In this document: positions 52,654 to 64,000 of the stretch, in pieces | Numbering within the stretch: the first letter of the stretch is position 1 | How the letters are laid out: each line of letters opens with the position of its first letter | DNA from: Arthrobacter ramosus | GTDB lineage: Bacteria > Actinomycetota > Actinomycetes > Actinomycetales > Micrococcaceae | Assembly: GCF_039535095.1 (NCBI RefSeq) | Contig: NZ_BAAAWN010000001.1 | Span: forward strand, 3,596,001 to 3,660,000 | Length of the DNA: 64,000 nt | Direction: 5' to 3' | Translations under genes and position numbers: made by a program | The notes under the pieces: model-generated | What the model saw: the letters and a program-made list of their open reading frames with translations, nothing else | What the model was told of the DNA's origin: nothing | The model's database searches: none

Positions 52654-53727
52654 ATGACCGCATTGGCCGAACCGGACTTTTTCGAGGTACACGACGAGGA
52701 TTACCGCAGCGAACTGGACTCGCGGTACGAGGAAGGTTTCGGGCGCGGCCCCGAGCTCGACGACGACTACGGCAGCGGCTACGACGAACTCGACAAGCTC
52801 TTCGATGGTTTGTTCGACGACGAGGATGACTTGGACGCCCCGGCCAAGGCCGAAAAGAAGGCTCCGGCCAGGAAAGACACTCCGAAGGCCGCCGCCGTAA
52901 AGACGGCCACGCCGAAGAAGGCTTCCTCAAATTCGATGCCCAAGGCCAGCCCGGTCATTACCCGCACGGTGGTACCTGCGGCCGCTCCCGCCGTCGTCGA
53001 ACCGACCGCCGTCGAACCGGCCGCCGTCGAAAGGGCCGCCGTCGAAAGGGCCGTCGTCGAACCGACCGTCGTCGAACCGGCAGCCTCCGCAGAGGCTTCC
53101 GCCGAAGAAGCCGTGACTCCACCGGTACCGGTCAGCCCCTTCTTCGCCCCGCACATCGCACCGGTGAACCAGCATGTGGAGTTCCTCCGCAAGCTCCGCC
53201 CCGGCTTCGAAGTCCCCTATGTGGATCCGATGCACTCGGTGGAGGAGTGCCGGATTGTCACCCTGTTTTCCAACAACAGCGAGGCCTCCTCGCGGGGCGT
53301 TGTCTGGGCGGGCGACGACGCCGCCGCCACCCGGCTACTGGGCCTGCAGTTCCAGCTCGGCCTGCGCCCGGAATGGATGATGCCGTGGAACACCCACCCG
53401 TGGTTCACTCCGGGCGAGGCGAACGGAAAGCTGACTCCCGAGCAGGTCGCCGCCGGCCTGAAGCCGCTCCTCGCTTTCCTCAAACTCGTTCCACGCGCCT
53501 CGGCGATCGTCGCCCACGGAACGGAAGCCAACCGCCTGGCGCAGATGCTCCTCAAGACTGACAACCAGCTGATCTGGCGCCGCGGCTTGAAGGTCTACAA
53601 GGCCCGTTCGCTGCACGGGCGCGCCTTCGCCGGTTCCAAGGAACGCCAGACCGAATGGCTGATCGAAATGGGCCGCTCCTACGCGGACGCCATGGCCCGC
53701 GCGGGTCTCCAGGCCGGTCGGCGCTAG
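52654..53727 (+). CDS. Uracil-DNA glycosylase-like protein with disordered N-terminus
   Basis: A 357-residue protein. Residues 1-65 are strongly acidic (FFEVHDEDYRSELD, DEDDLD), 70-165 are Lys/Ala/Pro-rich with seven VEP or VER units made by a 15-base DNA repeat (52990-53090), and the last 190 residues form one domain. That domain has MMPWNTHPWF and ASAIVAHGTEANRLAQML, patterns that recall the uracil-DNA glycosylase fold; the canonical active-site GQDPY motif is not seen. DNA or nucleotide binding is plausible, catalysis uncertain. ATG 52654 is used, with AGGAG 14 bases upstream. The stop shares CTAG with the convergent DoxX gene. Confidence 0.7.
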   Translation: MTALAEPDFFEVHDEDYRSELDSRYEEGFGRGPELDDDYGSGYDELDKLFDGLFDDEDDLDAPAKAEKKAPARKDTPKAAAVKTATPKKASSNSMPKASPVITRTVVPAAAPAVVEPTAVEPAAVERAAVERAVVEPTVVEPAASAEASAEEAVTPPVPVSPFFAPHIAPVNQHVEFLRKLRPGFEVPYVDPMHSVEECRIVTLFSNNSEASSRGVVWAGDDAAATRLLGLQFQLGLRPEWMMPWNTHPWFTPGEANGKLTPEQVAAGLKPLLAFLKLVPRASAIVAHGTEANRLAQMLLKTDNQLIWRRGLKVYKARSLHGRAFAGSKERQTEWLIEMGRSYADAMARAGLQAGRR

Positions 53728-54188
53728 GGCGCCTGGCGCCGTGACTTCCGGGCTGGCTTCCCGGCAAACAGTTTCCGGTCCAGCGAAACCGCCCCGGAAC
53801 CAATGAAGGCAAACGCCAACGCCAGTGCGATATACAGAATGAGCAGCTCAGCGTTGATTCCGGGACTATCGCTCAACAGCGGCTTGCCTGATTCGGTGAC
53901 AAACCAGATCCCTGCGTACATGAGGGCTGCCAGGAAGCCAGCCACCCTGGTCAGGGCGCCGAGCACCAAAAGTGCGCCCAACCCGGTTTCGCCCCAGATA
54001 ACGAGCCAGGACATCAGCTCCGCTTTTTGAACACCCATGGCAGCGATGGTTGCCTCGAACGCAGGCTGTCCCGCGAGCAGCTTCTGGACTCCATGCAGCA
54101 GCAAAAGGCCGCCGAACACGATCCTCAGAAATGCGACGCCACGCGAGGACGAGGTCTGCGAGGGAAGGAGGAATTTCACCCTATCCAA
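53724..54188 (-). CDS. DoxX family membrane protein
   Basis: A 154-residue protein with four hydrophobic helices. It opens with the family pattern GVAFLRIVFGGLLLLHGVQKL, and WGETGLGALLVLGALTRVAGF marks the conserved second and third helices. Members take part in respiratory or redox-stress membrane complexes. The C-terminal tail is basic (GKPARKSRRQ). It is convergent with the glycosylase-like gene. Confidence 0.87.
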   Translation of the reverse strand: MDRVKFLLPSQTSSSRGVAFLRIVFGGLLLLHGVQKLLAGQPAFEATIAAMGVQKAELMSWLVIWGETGLGALLVLGALTRVAGFLAALMYAGIWFVTESGKPLLSDSPGINAELLILYIALALAFAFIGSGAVSLDRKLFAGKPARKSRRQAP

Positions 54189-54293
54189 TCTTCCATGCCG
54201 ACGGTGCAGCTCAAAACAGCCGCTCCGTGCACGTGGAATGGAAACTGCAGTGGACCTCGATGGGAGGCCGCAGGACAGGATGGTGAATCCGGG

Positions 54294-54817
54294 GTGGATG
54301 TTGACGTCGTCGTAGTCGGCGGAGGCGCAATGGGATCAGCTGCGGCGCGGCAGCTCGCACTCAGGGAGCGTTGGGCAGGCGTGGCGTTCCGAAGCGATGT
54401 TCTCTTCGTGCCGGAATCGGGCCGGGTCCGGGCGGCCGAGGCCCTCAGGGCGCTGCGCGCATCGGCCGAGGCACACGGTGCCCGTTTCGAGTATTCGATC
54501 CCTGTTCGCGACATCCGCGTCCTCGGCGACGATCGGGCCGTCGTCGTGACTGATTCGCTGGAGATCACCGCGCCGGGTTGTCATCACGGCGGGCGCCTGG
54601 ACCAGCAAGCTTGTCGGGGCGCAGGTGCACCTCCCCCGTTTGGTGGTCACCCAGGAGCAACTGCACTTACACGAGCACGGCCAACGAACCGCTGGTGGTC
54701 GGGGCCGGGTTCTCCGGGCACGGATTCAAGTTCACCCCGGCTATCGGCCGCGTACTTGCCGATCTTGTCGACGGGATCGACGCGCCGCGCCGCTACTCCG
54801 CGCTTAAACGCAACTGA
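54294..54817 (+). pseudogene. Decayed FAD-dependent oxidase (SolA/sarcosine-oxidase-like)
   Basis: Three pieces of one oxidase are found in different frames: an N-terminal dinucleotide site (VDVVVVGGGAMGSAAARQLA), a middle part (VVITAGAWTSKLVGAQ, LPRLVVTQEQ), and a C-terminal part (PLVVGAGFSGHGFKFTPAIG, then RVLADLVDG). About half of a normal 380-residue enzyme is missing and at least two frameshifts separate the pieces. It ends at the palindromic repeat copy at 54811. It is not expected to be functional. Confidence 0.82.
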
Positions 54818-54876
54818 CTCGCAGTTGTTGTCGTTATGAACCCTCAAAACGACAACAACTGCGAGCTAGTTGGGTG
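54811..54876. repeat. Interspersed palindromic repeat, copy 3
   Basis: CAACTGACTCGCAGTTGTTG through GCGAGCTAGTTGGGTG. It forms a long hairpin with a loop over ATGAACCCTC, in the reverse orientation to copy 1. It overlaps the last codons of the decayed oxidase and ends 12 bases before the icd stop. Confidence 0.9.
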
Positions 54877-54887
54877 AGGCGGGGCGC

Positions 54888-58310
<3,423 letters not shown>

Positions 58311-58393
58311 GTCCTCCGTCCACTCGGAAATAGGGCAACTGTGACGAGGGCCAGACCGCGTCCATAGCCCCGTAGCATCCCTCTCTCGCCGGA

Positions 58394-58504
58394 CATGCCC
58401 CCTGTTCGCTCCCAGGACTGGACATATTGCGAATATGCCCAGTCCTGACCACCAAAAATGGACATGTCCTCCCGGAAAGGGAGGACATGTCCATTTTTTG
58501 GTGG
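58394..58504. repeat. Second interspersed repeat family, copy A, ending in a bidirectional terminator
   Basis: CATGCCCCCTGT (58394) and, 27 bases on, GACATATTGCGAATATGCCC (58421) are shared with copy B at 63592 with identical spacing. From 58449 to 58504 follows a hairpin with arms of about 25 bases (GGACATGTCCTCCC inside CCACCAAAAAT) and A- and T-runs on its two sides, an excellent terminator for both the protease (+) and purH (-). Confidence 0.82.
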
Positions 58505-58550
58505 AGCGAGTGGACTTGGTGGAGCGAGTGGTTTTAGTGGAAGCCCGGAC

Positions 58551-60221
58551 TTAGTGGAAGAAGTGCCTTGCTCCGGTGAAGTACATCGTGATGCCGGCTG
58601 CGTTGGCCGCGGCAATGACTTCCTCGTCGCGCACTGAACCGCCAGGCTGGACGACGGCGCGGACACCGGCGTCGATCAGGATCTGCAGGCCATCGGCGAA
58701 CGGGAAGAACGCGTCGGAAGCAGCCACGGCACCGCGGGCGCGCTCGGGAGCGCCGCTCGCGTTCGAATTGGACGCACCGCCGGCACCTTCGACGTCGGAC
58801 TCCACCTGAACGCCCAAGGTGTTGGCGCGCTCAACGGCCAGTTTGCAGGAGTCCAGGCGGTTGACCTGGCCCATGCCGATGCCGACTGCGGCGCCGTTGT
58901 TGGCGAGGAGGATCGCGTTGGACTTGGCGGCGCGGCAAGCGGTCCAGGCGAACGCGAGGTCAGCCAGCGTGGCATCGTCGGCGGCTTCGCCGGCGGCGAG
59001 GGTCCAGTTGGCGGGGTTGTCGCCGTCGGCGTCCACCTTGTCGGCTTGCTGTACGAGGACGCCGCCCGAGACCTGGCGGATCTCCGTCGGGTAGCGGCCG
59101 TAACCGTCCGGGAGCGCCAGGAGGCGGATGTTCTTCTTCTTGGACAGGATTTCAACGGCTTCCGGCTCGAAGCCCGGGGCGATGACAACCTCGGTGAAGA
59201 TCCCGGCCACGGTTCTGGCCATACCCGCCGTGACAATGCTGTTGGCCGCGATGACGCCGCCGAAAGCGGACACCGGATCGCAAGCGTGGGCCTTGGCGTG
59301 GGCGTCGGCGATGGGGTCGGCGGCATCGGCGGAACCAACGGCAACGCCGCAGGGGTTGGCGTGTTTGATGATGGCGACCGCAGGCTCGGAGAAGTCGAAC
59401 GCGGCGCGGAGGGCGGCGTCGGCGTCGACGAAGTTGTTGTAGCTCATGGCCTTGCCGTGCAACTGGTCTGCCTGGGCAATGCCGGCGGGCGCAGCCTTGT
59501 CCACATAAAGGGCGGCCTGCTGGTGCGGGTTTTCGCCGTAGCGCAGCACCTCGGAGCGCTCGAGGGCGAGGCCGGCATAAGCGGGCCAGTCGATAATGCC
59601 GTCGCCGTCTTCATCGAGGAACTGGCTGGCGGTCCAGGTGGCAACGGCGGTGTCGTACGTTGCGGTGTGGGCGAAAGCCTTGGCGGCCAGGCGGCGGCGC
59701 GTTTTCAGGTCAAAGCCACCAGCAGCGGCGGCTTCCACCACGGCGCCGTAGAAGTTCGGGTCAACAACGATCGCGACGGCGGCATGGTTCTTGGCGGCCG
59801 AACGCACCATCGCGGGGCCTCCGATGTCGATCTGCTCGACGACGTCGTCCTGCTCAGCGCCGGAGCGGACGGTCTCCACGAACGGGTAGAGGTTGACCAC
59901 CACGAGGTCGAAGGGCTCGATCTCCATCTTGGCCAGCGTTTCCATGTGGGCAGGAACGCGGCGGTCGGCCAGGATGCCGCCGTGCACGCGCGGGTGCAGG
60001 GTCTTGACCCGGCCATCGAGCATCTCCGGGGAACCCGTGACTTCTTCGACTTCCTTGACCGGAATACCGGCTGCGGCAATCCTCTTCGCGGTGGAGCCGG
60101 TGGAGACGATGGCGACTCCTGCTGCATGCAGGCCCTTCGCGAGCTCCTCCAGCCCCGTCTTGTCGTAAACCGAGATCAGTGCACGGCGGATGGGAACACG
60201 GTCAAGCTGCGTCAAGCTCAC
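58551..60221 (-). CDS. purH: Bifunctional AICAR formyltransferase/IMP cyclohydrolase
   Basis: Catalyses the last two steps of IMP synthesis, using 10-formyl-THF. 556 residues. The IMP cyclohydrolase domain (about 1-200) has [18 protein letters not shown] and [12 protein letters not shown]. The formyltransferase domain has [27 protein letters not shown] with the catalytic Lys-His, and the closing [18 protein letters not shown], then the [11 protein letters not shown] end. GTG 60221 has GGAGA 7 bases upstream. Its substrate AICAR (ZMP) is the ligand of the riboswitch at 20030. Confidence 0.97.
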   Translation of the reverse strand: MSLTQLDRVPIRRALISVYDKTGLEELAKGLHAAGVAIVSTGSTAKRIAAAGIPVKEVEEVTGSPEMLDGRVKTLHPRVHGGILADRRVPAHMETLAKMEIEPFDLVVVNLYPFVETVRSGAEQDDVVEQIDIGGPAMVRSAAKNHAAVAIVVDPNFYGAVVEAAAAGGFDLKTRRRLAAKAFAHTATYDTAVATWTASQFLDEDGDGIIDWPAYAGLALERSEVLRYGENPHQQAALYVDKAAPAGIAQADQLHGKAMSYNNFVDADAALRAAFDFSEPAVAIIKHANPCGVAVGSADAADPIADAHAKAHACDPVSAFGGVIAANSIVTAGMARTVAGIFTEVVIAPGFEPEAVEILSKKKNIRLLALPDGYGRYPTEIRQVSGGVLVQQADKVDADGDNPANWTLAAGEAADDATLADLAFAWTACRAAKSNAILLANNGAAVGIGMGQVNRLDSCKLAVERANTLGVQVESDVEGAGGASNSNASGAPERARGAVAASDAFFPFADGLQILIDAGVRAVVQPGGSVRDEEVIAAANAAGITMYFTGARHFFH

Positions 60222-60341
60222 AAAAGTCTCCGTCTTATATCGCGGGATTCCGCGGTTGCTGGGGATACGGGCAAGTTTATCGTGTTGTGGCTCTTGTTCG
60301 TTTTTCGAGACCTGGCGGCGCCCGCAACATATGGTTGGGCC

Positions 60342-61265
60342 ATGGATTCCGCGGATGCGATTTTGGTAGCCGACGTCGGCAAGAGCCGATGCAGGGTAGA
60401 ACTCAGGCAGGGCGATGAGGTGTTGGGCTCGGCGGACCAGCAGGGCTTCCCCGGCCTGGGCATGGACAACGGCGCCCGGCTCGCCTTCGAGCTCCTCGCG
60501 GACACTGCAGCCATGCTGCCGCACGGGCTTCCGGCCTCGTTGCGGGGAATCGGCGCCGCCGTGGCCGGGGTTGAGGCCTCCGCGGCGAACTCCCACCGCC
60601 TCGCCGTCCTGCTTTCCGAACGCTTCAAGGTCCCGGCCGCGGTTCTCTCGGACGCCACCGCGGCCCAGCTCGGCGCCCTGGACGGCGCGCCCGGAACTGT
60701 GCTGATTGTGGGCACGGGGGCCGTTGCCTTCCGCTTCGACGACGCGGGGACCCTCCACCGTGCCGACGGTTGGGGACCGCTGTTGGGCGATCGCGGAAGC
60801 GGCCGGTGGATCGGCCAGCAGGGTCTTCAGGCCGCACTTCAAGCGCACGACGGCGGACCGGCCACTTCGTTGCTCGGCGCGGCTACCGCGCTGCTTGACT
60901 CACCCGCGCAGCTTCCGGCGTGGCTCGCCGAATCCGACAACCCGGCCCGGACGATGGCGCGTTTCGCCCCCGTGGTGCTGAAAGAAGCGGAGGCGGGAGA
61001 CGCCATCGCACGCGGCATTTTGGACGAGGCGTGCAGTCTCCTTGTGAACACCGTGAACCTTGCCTCCGGCGACACGAAGCAAGTGGCGCTCCTTGGCGGC
61101 GTAGTGAAATCGGAGTTCTTCGATGGGCTCTTGCACAACGCCCTCGCTTCGGCTGGGATTGAGGTGGTTGCGGCACTCGGCGATGGCATGGACGGGGCCG
61201 CCCTCGCAGCGAACCGCCGCGGGCTCCTCCAGGAAAGGTACATTCACCGTGACGGAACAGCCTGA
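60342..61265 (+). CDS. BadF/BadG-type sugar kinase (N-acetylglucosamine or MurNAc kinase-like)
   Basis: A 307-residue ASKHA-fold kinase. Phosphate-1 loop [15 protein letters not shown], adenosine-side [29 protein letters not shown] and [19 protein letters not shown] match the N-acetylglucosamine/MurNAc kinase group. It overlaps murQ by 17 bases, so it most likely feeds phosphorylated MurNAc or GlcNAc to that pathway. ATG 60342 lies 6 bases after TATGGT (60330-60335), probably leaderless. Confidence 0.87.
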   Translation: MDSADAILVADVGKSRCRVELRQGDEVLGSADQQGFPGLGMDNGARLAFELLADTAAMLPHGLPASLRGIGAAVAGVEASAANSHRLAVLLSERFKVPAAVLSDATAAQLGALDGAPGTVLIVGTGAVAFRFDDAGTLHRADGWGPLLGDRGSGRWIGQQGLQAALQAHDGGPATSLLGAATALLDSPAQLPAWLAESDNPARTMARFAPVVLKEAEAGDAIARGILDEACSLLVNTVNLASGDTKQVALLGGVVKSEFFDGLLHNALASAGIEVVAALGDGMDGAALAANRRGLLQERYIHRDGTA

Positions 61266-62217
61266 CGCAGCAGCTTCCCCGGGTCCGCTCAGTGGGGATG
61301 GGCTCAAGGAACTCCGCTCCGAGCTCGCGGGCCTGCAAACAGAAGCGGCATCGCCCGCACTCAGTGAGTTGGACACCATGGGCACGGCCGAGCTCGTCGA
61401 CGCCATGAACGAGCAGAACCGCGGCGTCCCGGCCGCCGTCGAACTAGCGAGCGAGCAGATCGCCGCAGTGGTCGACGCCGTTGCGGAACGCCTCGCCCGC
61501 GGCGGCCGGCTGCTCTACGTCGGCGCCGGAACTGCCGGACGGCTCGGAGTTTTGGACGCGAGCGAATGCCCGCCAACCTTCGGCACTCCCCCGAGCCTCG
61601 TCGTCGGGATCATCGCGGGCGGCACCCAGGCCATCCAGAAACCGGTGGAGTACGCCGAGGACAATGCCACGGCCGGAGCCCGGGACCTGCACGACATCAG
61701 CGTGACCGAGGCGGACGCCGTCGTCGGAATCTCGGCTTCGGGACGCACGCCGTACGTGATCGGCGCCCTTGAGGAGGCCCGCAGCCGCGGGGCTTTCACC
61801 GCCTCGCTCGCCTGCAACCACGACTCACCCATCAGCAAACTGGCGGACGTGGCGATCGACGTAGTGGTCGGTCCGGAATTCGTTGCCGGTTCCACGCGGC
61901 TCAAGGCCGGCACGGCGCAAAAGCTCGTCCTCAACATGATCAGCACGCTCGCCATGGTCAAGCTCGGGAAGACCTATGGAAACCTGATGGTCGATCTGCG
62001 AGCCACCAACAACAAACTCCTTGCGAGGTCCCAGCGGACTATCCAACACGCCACGGGAGTGGACGCGGAGACGGCGATTCGCGCTCTGGATTCCGTGGGT
62101 GGATCGGTCAAGGCGGCCATCATGGTGGTGCTGACGGGCATCGATCCCGCGCAGGCGAAGACTGCTTTGGATGAGGCCGGCGGCTTCCTGCGAAAGGCGA
62201 TTGAGAAGCACGGATAG
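61249..62217 (+). CDS. murQ: N-acetylmuramic acid 6-phosphate etherase
   Basis: Cleaves the lactyl ether of MurNAc-6-P to give GlcNAc-6-P and lactate during cell-wall recycling. 322 residues. SIS-domain segments LLYVGAGTAGRLGVLDASEC and PPTFGTPPSLVVGIIAGG hold the catalytic Glu, VVGISASGRTPYVIGALEEA follows, and TRLKAGTAQKLVLNMIST and KTYGNLMVDLRATN close the pattern. GTG 61249 overlaps the kinase gene and has GGAAAGG upstream. Confidence 0.95.
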   Translation: MTEQPDAAASPGPLSGDGLKELRSELAGLQTEAASPALSELDTMGTAELVDAMNEQNRGVPAAVELASEQIAAVVDAVAERLARGGRLLYVGAGTAGRLGVLDASECPPTFGTPPSLVVGIIAGGTQAIQKPVEYAEDNATAGARDLHDISVTEADAVVGISASGRTPYVIGALEEARSRGAFTASLACNHDSPISKLADVAIDVVVGPEFVAGSTRLKAGTAQKLVLNMISTLAMVKLGKTYGNLMVDLRATNNKLLARSQRTIQHATGVDAETAIRALDSVGGSVKAAIMVVLTGIDPAQAKTALDEAGGFLRKAIEKHG

Positions 62218-62237
62218 AGTTTTCCCCAGGAGGGGAA

Positions 62238-63590
62238 ATGAATACTTACACAACCGTCCCGAGCGGCGAGCAGGTTGTGCAGGAGCTGCCGTGGCGGTGG
62301 AAGGTCCAGGGCCGGATCTTCCTGATCGGCGGCCTCGGCTTCATGTTCGATGCCTGGGACGTCACCCTCAACGGCATCCTCATTCCGCTGCTTTCCAAGC
62401 ATTGGTCCCTCCAGCCCGCCGACGCCGGATGGATCGGCACTGCCAACCTGATCGGCATGGCCTTGGGCGCCTTCGCCTGGGGCACCATCGCGGACACGAT
62501 CGGCCGGAAGCGGGCATTCACCGCCACTCTGCTGATCTTCTCGATCTTCACGGTGCTAGGTGCTTTCGCCCCGGACTTGGTCTGGTTTTGCATCTTCCGG
62601 TTCATGGCCGGCTTCGGGCTGGGCGGCTGTATTCCGGTGGACTACGCCCTGGTAGGTGAATTCACGCCAAGGAAGCAACGCGGCAAGGTGCTTACCGCCA
62701 TGGATGGTTGGTGGCCCGTGGGCGCAGCCCTGTGCGGCTTCATTTCAGCAGGACTTGTTGCGGCCTTTGCCGATTGGCGCCTGACCATGCTCGTCATGGT
62801 GTTGCCTGCCCTGCTGGTGTTCTGGGTCAGGCGGAGCGTGCCCGAATCCCCGCTCTTCCTCATCCGCAAGGGCCGGCGCCAAGAGGCCGCCGACGTCATC
62901 GACAGTCTCGTCCTGGCCACAGGAGCCGAGCCGCGCGCCTACAGTCTTCCCGTGCCGCAAGACGCGCCGCGCCTCTCCGCTGGCAGCGCGTGGCGGCAGC
63001 TGCGACGCGTCTGGCAGTTCAACTGGAAGATCACGACGGCGGCATGGGCCCTGTTTTTCAGCATCCTTCTGGTCTACTACTTGAGCTTGACGTGGATGCC
63101 GCAGATTCTGATTGGCGCAGGATTCGAGGAGTACAAGGCCTTCGTGACGACAGCCGGGATGGCCGGCGTCGGGCTCCTGGGCGTGGCGGTCGCGGCAGTG
63201 CTGGTGGAGCGGGTGGGCCGCAAGTGGATCCTGGTCATCACCGGGCCACTGTCCGCGTTGACCCTGGTGATCGTGTCATTGGTGGTGGACATTCCTGACG
63301 CGGCGGTGTTCTGGCTCCTGGCGTTCGGCTTCGTTATCCAGGTGGCCATCCCCGTGCTTTACACCTACGTGTCGGAGCTCTACCCCACCGAGCTCCGGGG
63401 TTCCGGCTTCGGCTGGGCGTCCACGTTCTCACGGGTTGGTGCCGGGATCGGGCCGCTCGTGTTCGCCTCGTATTTCTGGCCCGAGTTTGGATTGGCCACG
63501 TCCTTCGCCTTGGCTGGCGGGCTCATTGTGCTGTCCGTGCTGTGGATGGCGTTGTTTGCGCCGGAGACCAAGCAGCTCGACCTCGACTGA
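62238..63590 (+). CDS. MFS transporter (sugar/aromatic acid:proton symporter type)
   Basis: A 450-residue permease with twelve helices. The MFS signatures are GTIADTIGRKRAFT between helices 2 and 3 and VLVERVGRKWILV in the second half; helix 1 has GFMFDAWDVTLNGILIP, with the acidic residues of proton-coupled members. It begins 20 bases after murQ, with a near-ideal ribosome site (AGGAGGGGAA). Operon context suggests import of MurNAc or related amino sugars, although the family is broad. Confidence 0.88.
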   Translation: MNTYTTVPSGEQVVQELPWRWKVQGRIFLIGGLGFMFDAWDVTLNGILIPLLSKHWSLQPADAGWIGTANLIGMALGAFAWGTIADTIGRKRAFTATLLIFSIFTVLGAFAPDLVWFCIFRFMAGFGLGGCIPVDYALVGEFTPRKQRGKVLTAMDGWWPVGAALCGFISAGLVAAFADWRLTMLVMVLPALLVFWVRRSVPESPLFLIRKGRRQEAADVIDSLVLATGAEPRAYSLPVPQDAPRLSAGSAWRQLRRVWQFNWKITTAAWALFFSILLVYYLSLTWMPQILIGAGFEEYKAFVTTAGMAGVGLLGVAVAAVLVERVGRKWILVITGPLSALTLVIVSLVVDIPDAAVFWLLAFGFVIQVAIPVLYTYVSELYPTELRGSGFGWASTFSRVGAGIGPLVFASYFWPEFGLATSFALAGGLIVLSVLWMALFAPETKQLDLD

Positions 63591-63591
63591 G

Positions 63592-63733
63592 CATGCCCCC
63601 TGTCCGAGGCTACGAATCGACATAACAGCAATATGTCCATTCTTGGCGGCCAACGGTGCGCATGTCCCTCAGGGGTGCCCTGCATATGTCCATCCTTCGG
63701 GGCCGACAGTGGGCATGTCCCTCAGGGGTGCCC
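63592..63733. repeat. Second interspersed repeat family, copy B, with a 53-bp tandem duplication
   Basis: CATGCCCCCTGT (63592) and GACATAACAGCAATATGTCC (63619) repeat the layout of copy A. Two 53-bp units follow, starting ATATGTCCAT at 63631 and 63684; within them GCATGTCCCTCAGGGG plus GTGCC/C is identical over 21 bases (63660 and 63713). It starts 1 base after the MFS stop and runs into palindromic repeat copy 4. Confidence 0.85.
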
Positions 63734-63796
63734 AACTAGCTCGCATTAGACGTCGTTTTCAGGCCTGAATACGACACCTAATGCGAGTCAGTTGGG
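63731..63796. repeat. Interspersed palindromic repeat, copy 4
   Basis: CCCAACTAGCTCGCATTAGA through ATGCGAGTCAGTTGGG, in the same orientation as copy 1, with AGGCCT at its centre. It lies 13 bases from the purN stop, between convergent genes. Confidence 0.9.
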
Positions 63797-63809
63797 CCGG
63801 AAGGAGGAC

Positions 63810-64000
63810 TCAGGCGTGTTTTCCCGCCGCGAGCTCTGCGAGGGTCTGGACCAGGAGCCTGCGCTCCACCACCTTGATGCGTTCGTGCAGGGTGTCTTCG
63901 GTGTCGTCCGGGGCGATTTCGACGGCTTCCTGGGCGATGATGGGCCCGGTGTCGACGCCGGCGTCGGCCCAGTGGACGGTGCAGCCAGTCACTTTCACGC
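63810..64000 (-). CDS. purN: Phosphoribosylglycinamide formyltransferase PurN, partial (C-terminal end)
   Basis: The last 62 or so residues of GAR transformylase, the third step of purine synthesis, using 10-formyl-THF. The visible part [20 protein letters not shown] holds the catalytic Asp of the formyltransferase family; [19 protein letters not shown] follows. The 5' part is beyond the window. purN is commonly directly upstream of purH; here a 3.3-kb plus-strand block lies between them. Confidence 0.93.
   Translation of the reverse strand, partial: VKVTGCTVHWADAGVDTGPIIAQEAVEIAPDDTEDTLHERIKVVERRLLVQTLAELAAGKHA

Noticed and set aside
59046..60341. Upstream extension of the sugar kinase frame across purH
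   Set aside because: It is antisense to purH; the kinase domain begins at ATG 60342 right after a promoter-like TATGGT.

Overview
The window is chromosomal DNA of a high-GC Gram-positive actinobacterium, most likely Arthrobacter or a close relative (Paenarthrobacter, Pseudarthrobacter). The call rests on GC- and GTG-rich genes, many apparently leaderless promoters (a TAnnnT-like hexamer 6-8 bases before the start codon), a monomeric NADP isocitrate dehydrogenase, an LAxTG-anchored surface protein and a ZTP riboswitch before glyA. No rRNA, tRNA, intact transposase or CRISPR array was seen.

Layout. 1-3562: ohrR-ohr peroxide-sensing operon with a doubled operator, an unusual array of 32-bp repeats around a palindrome, an M20 amidohydrolase and manC. 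3684-7389: succinate dehydrogenase operon sdhCDAB. 7444-12475: alpha/beta hydrolase, YihY membrane protein, 2'-5' RNA ligase-like protein, trpS, exonuclease III and a small membrane protein. 12543-17686: DrrAB-like ABC exporter, nested palindrome, SHOCT protein and a NarL-type two-component system whose genes share a palindromic site. 17706-21012: glyA-folD operon behind a ZTP riboswitch, and divergent purU, all one-carbon metabolism. 21021-28683: a methyltransferase flanked by copies of a palindromic repeat, gamma-carbonic anhydrase, an amino-acid/amine oxidase with its permease, and alr plus a PucR-type regulator.

28621-33284 is the most unusual part. It is lower in GC, starts with a duplicated 3' end of the PucR gene, and carries a small Trp-rich membrane peptide, an ABC ATPase and permease, a small membrane protein and a site-2-type HEXXH membrane protease. 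It reads like an uncharacterised cassette for processing and exporting a peptide, or for immunity to one.

33458-46544: nitrilase-family hydrolase; ROK regulator with a ChvE/MmsAB-type sugar ABC transporter (a shared putative operator links them); two convergent MacAB-like ABC modules; and a Gfo/Idh oxidoreductase. 46645-49101: two secreted Ala/Gly/Thr/Val-rich surface proteins, the second with an LASTG sorting signal. 49238-52331: a divergent amidohydrolase and DUF3100-type membrane protein share a GntR-like operator. 52654-58310: uracil-DNA-glycosylase-like protein, DoxX, a decayed oxidase, icd and a secreted trypsin-like protease. 58394-64000: purH and purN (both minus strand) are separated by a plus-strand block of a BadF-type sugar kinase, murQ and an MFS transporter, probably for recycling cell-wall amino sugars. 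Two families of interspersed palindromic repeats mark gene ends throughout.
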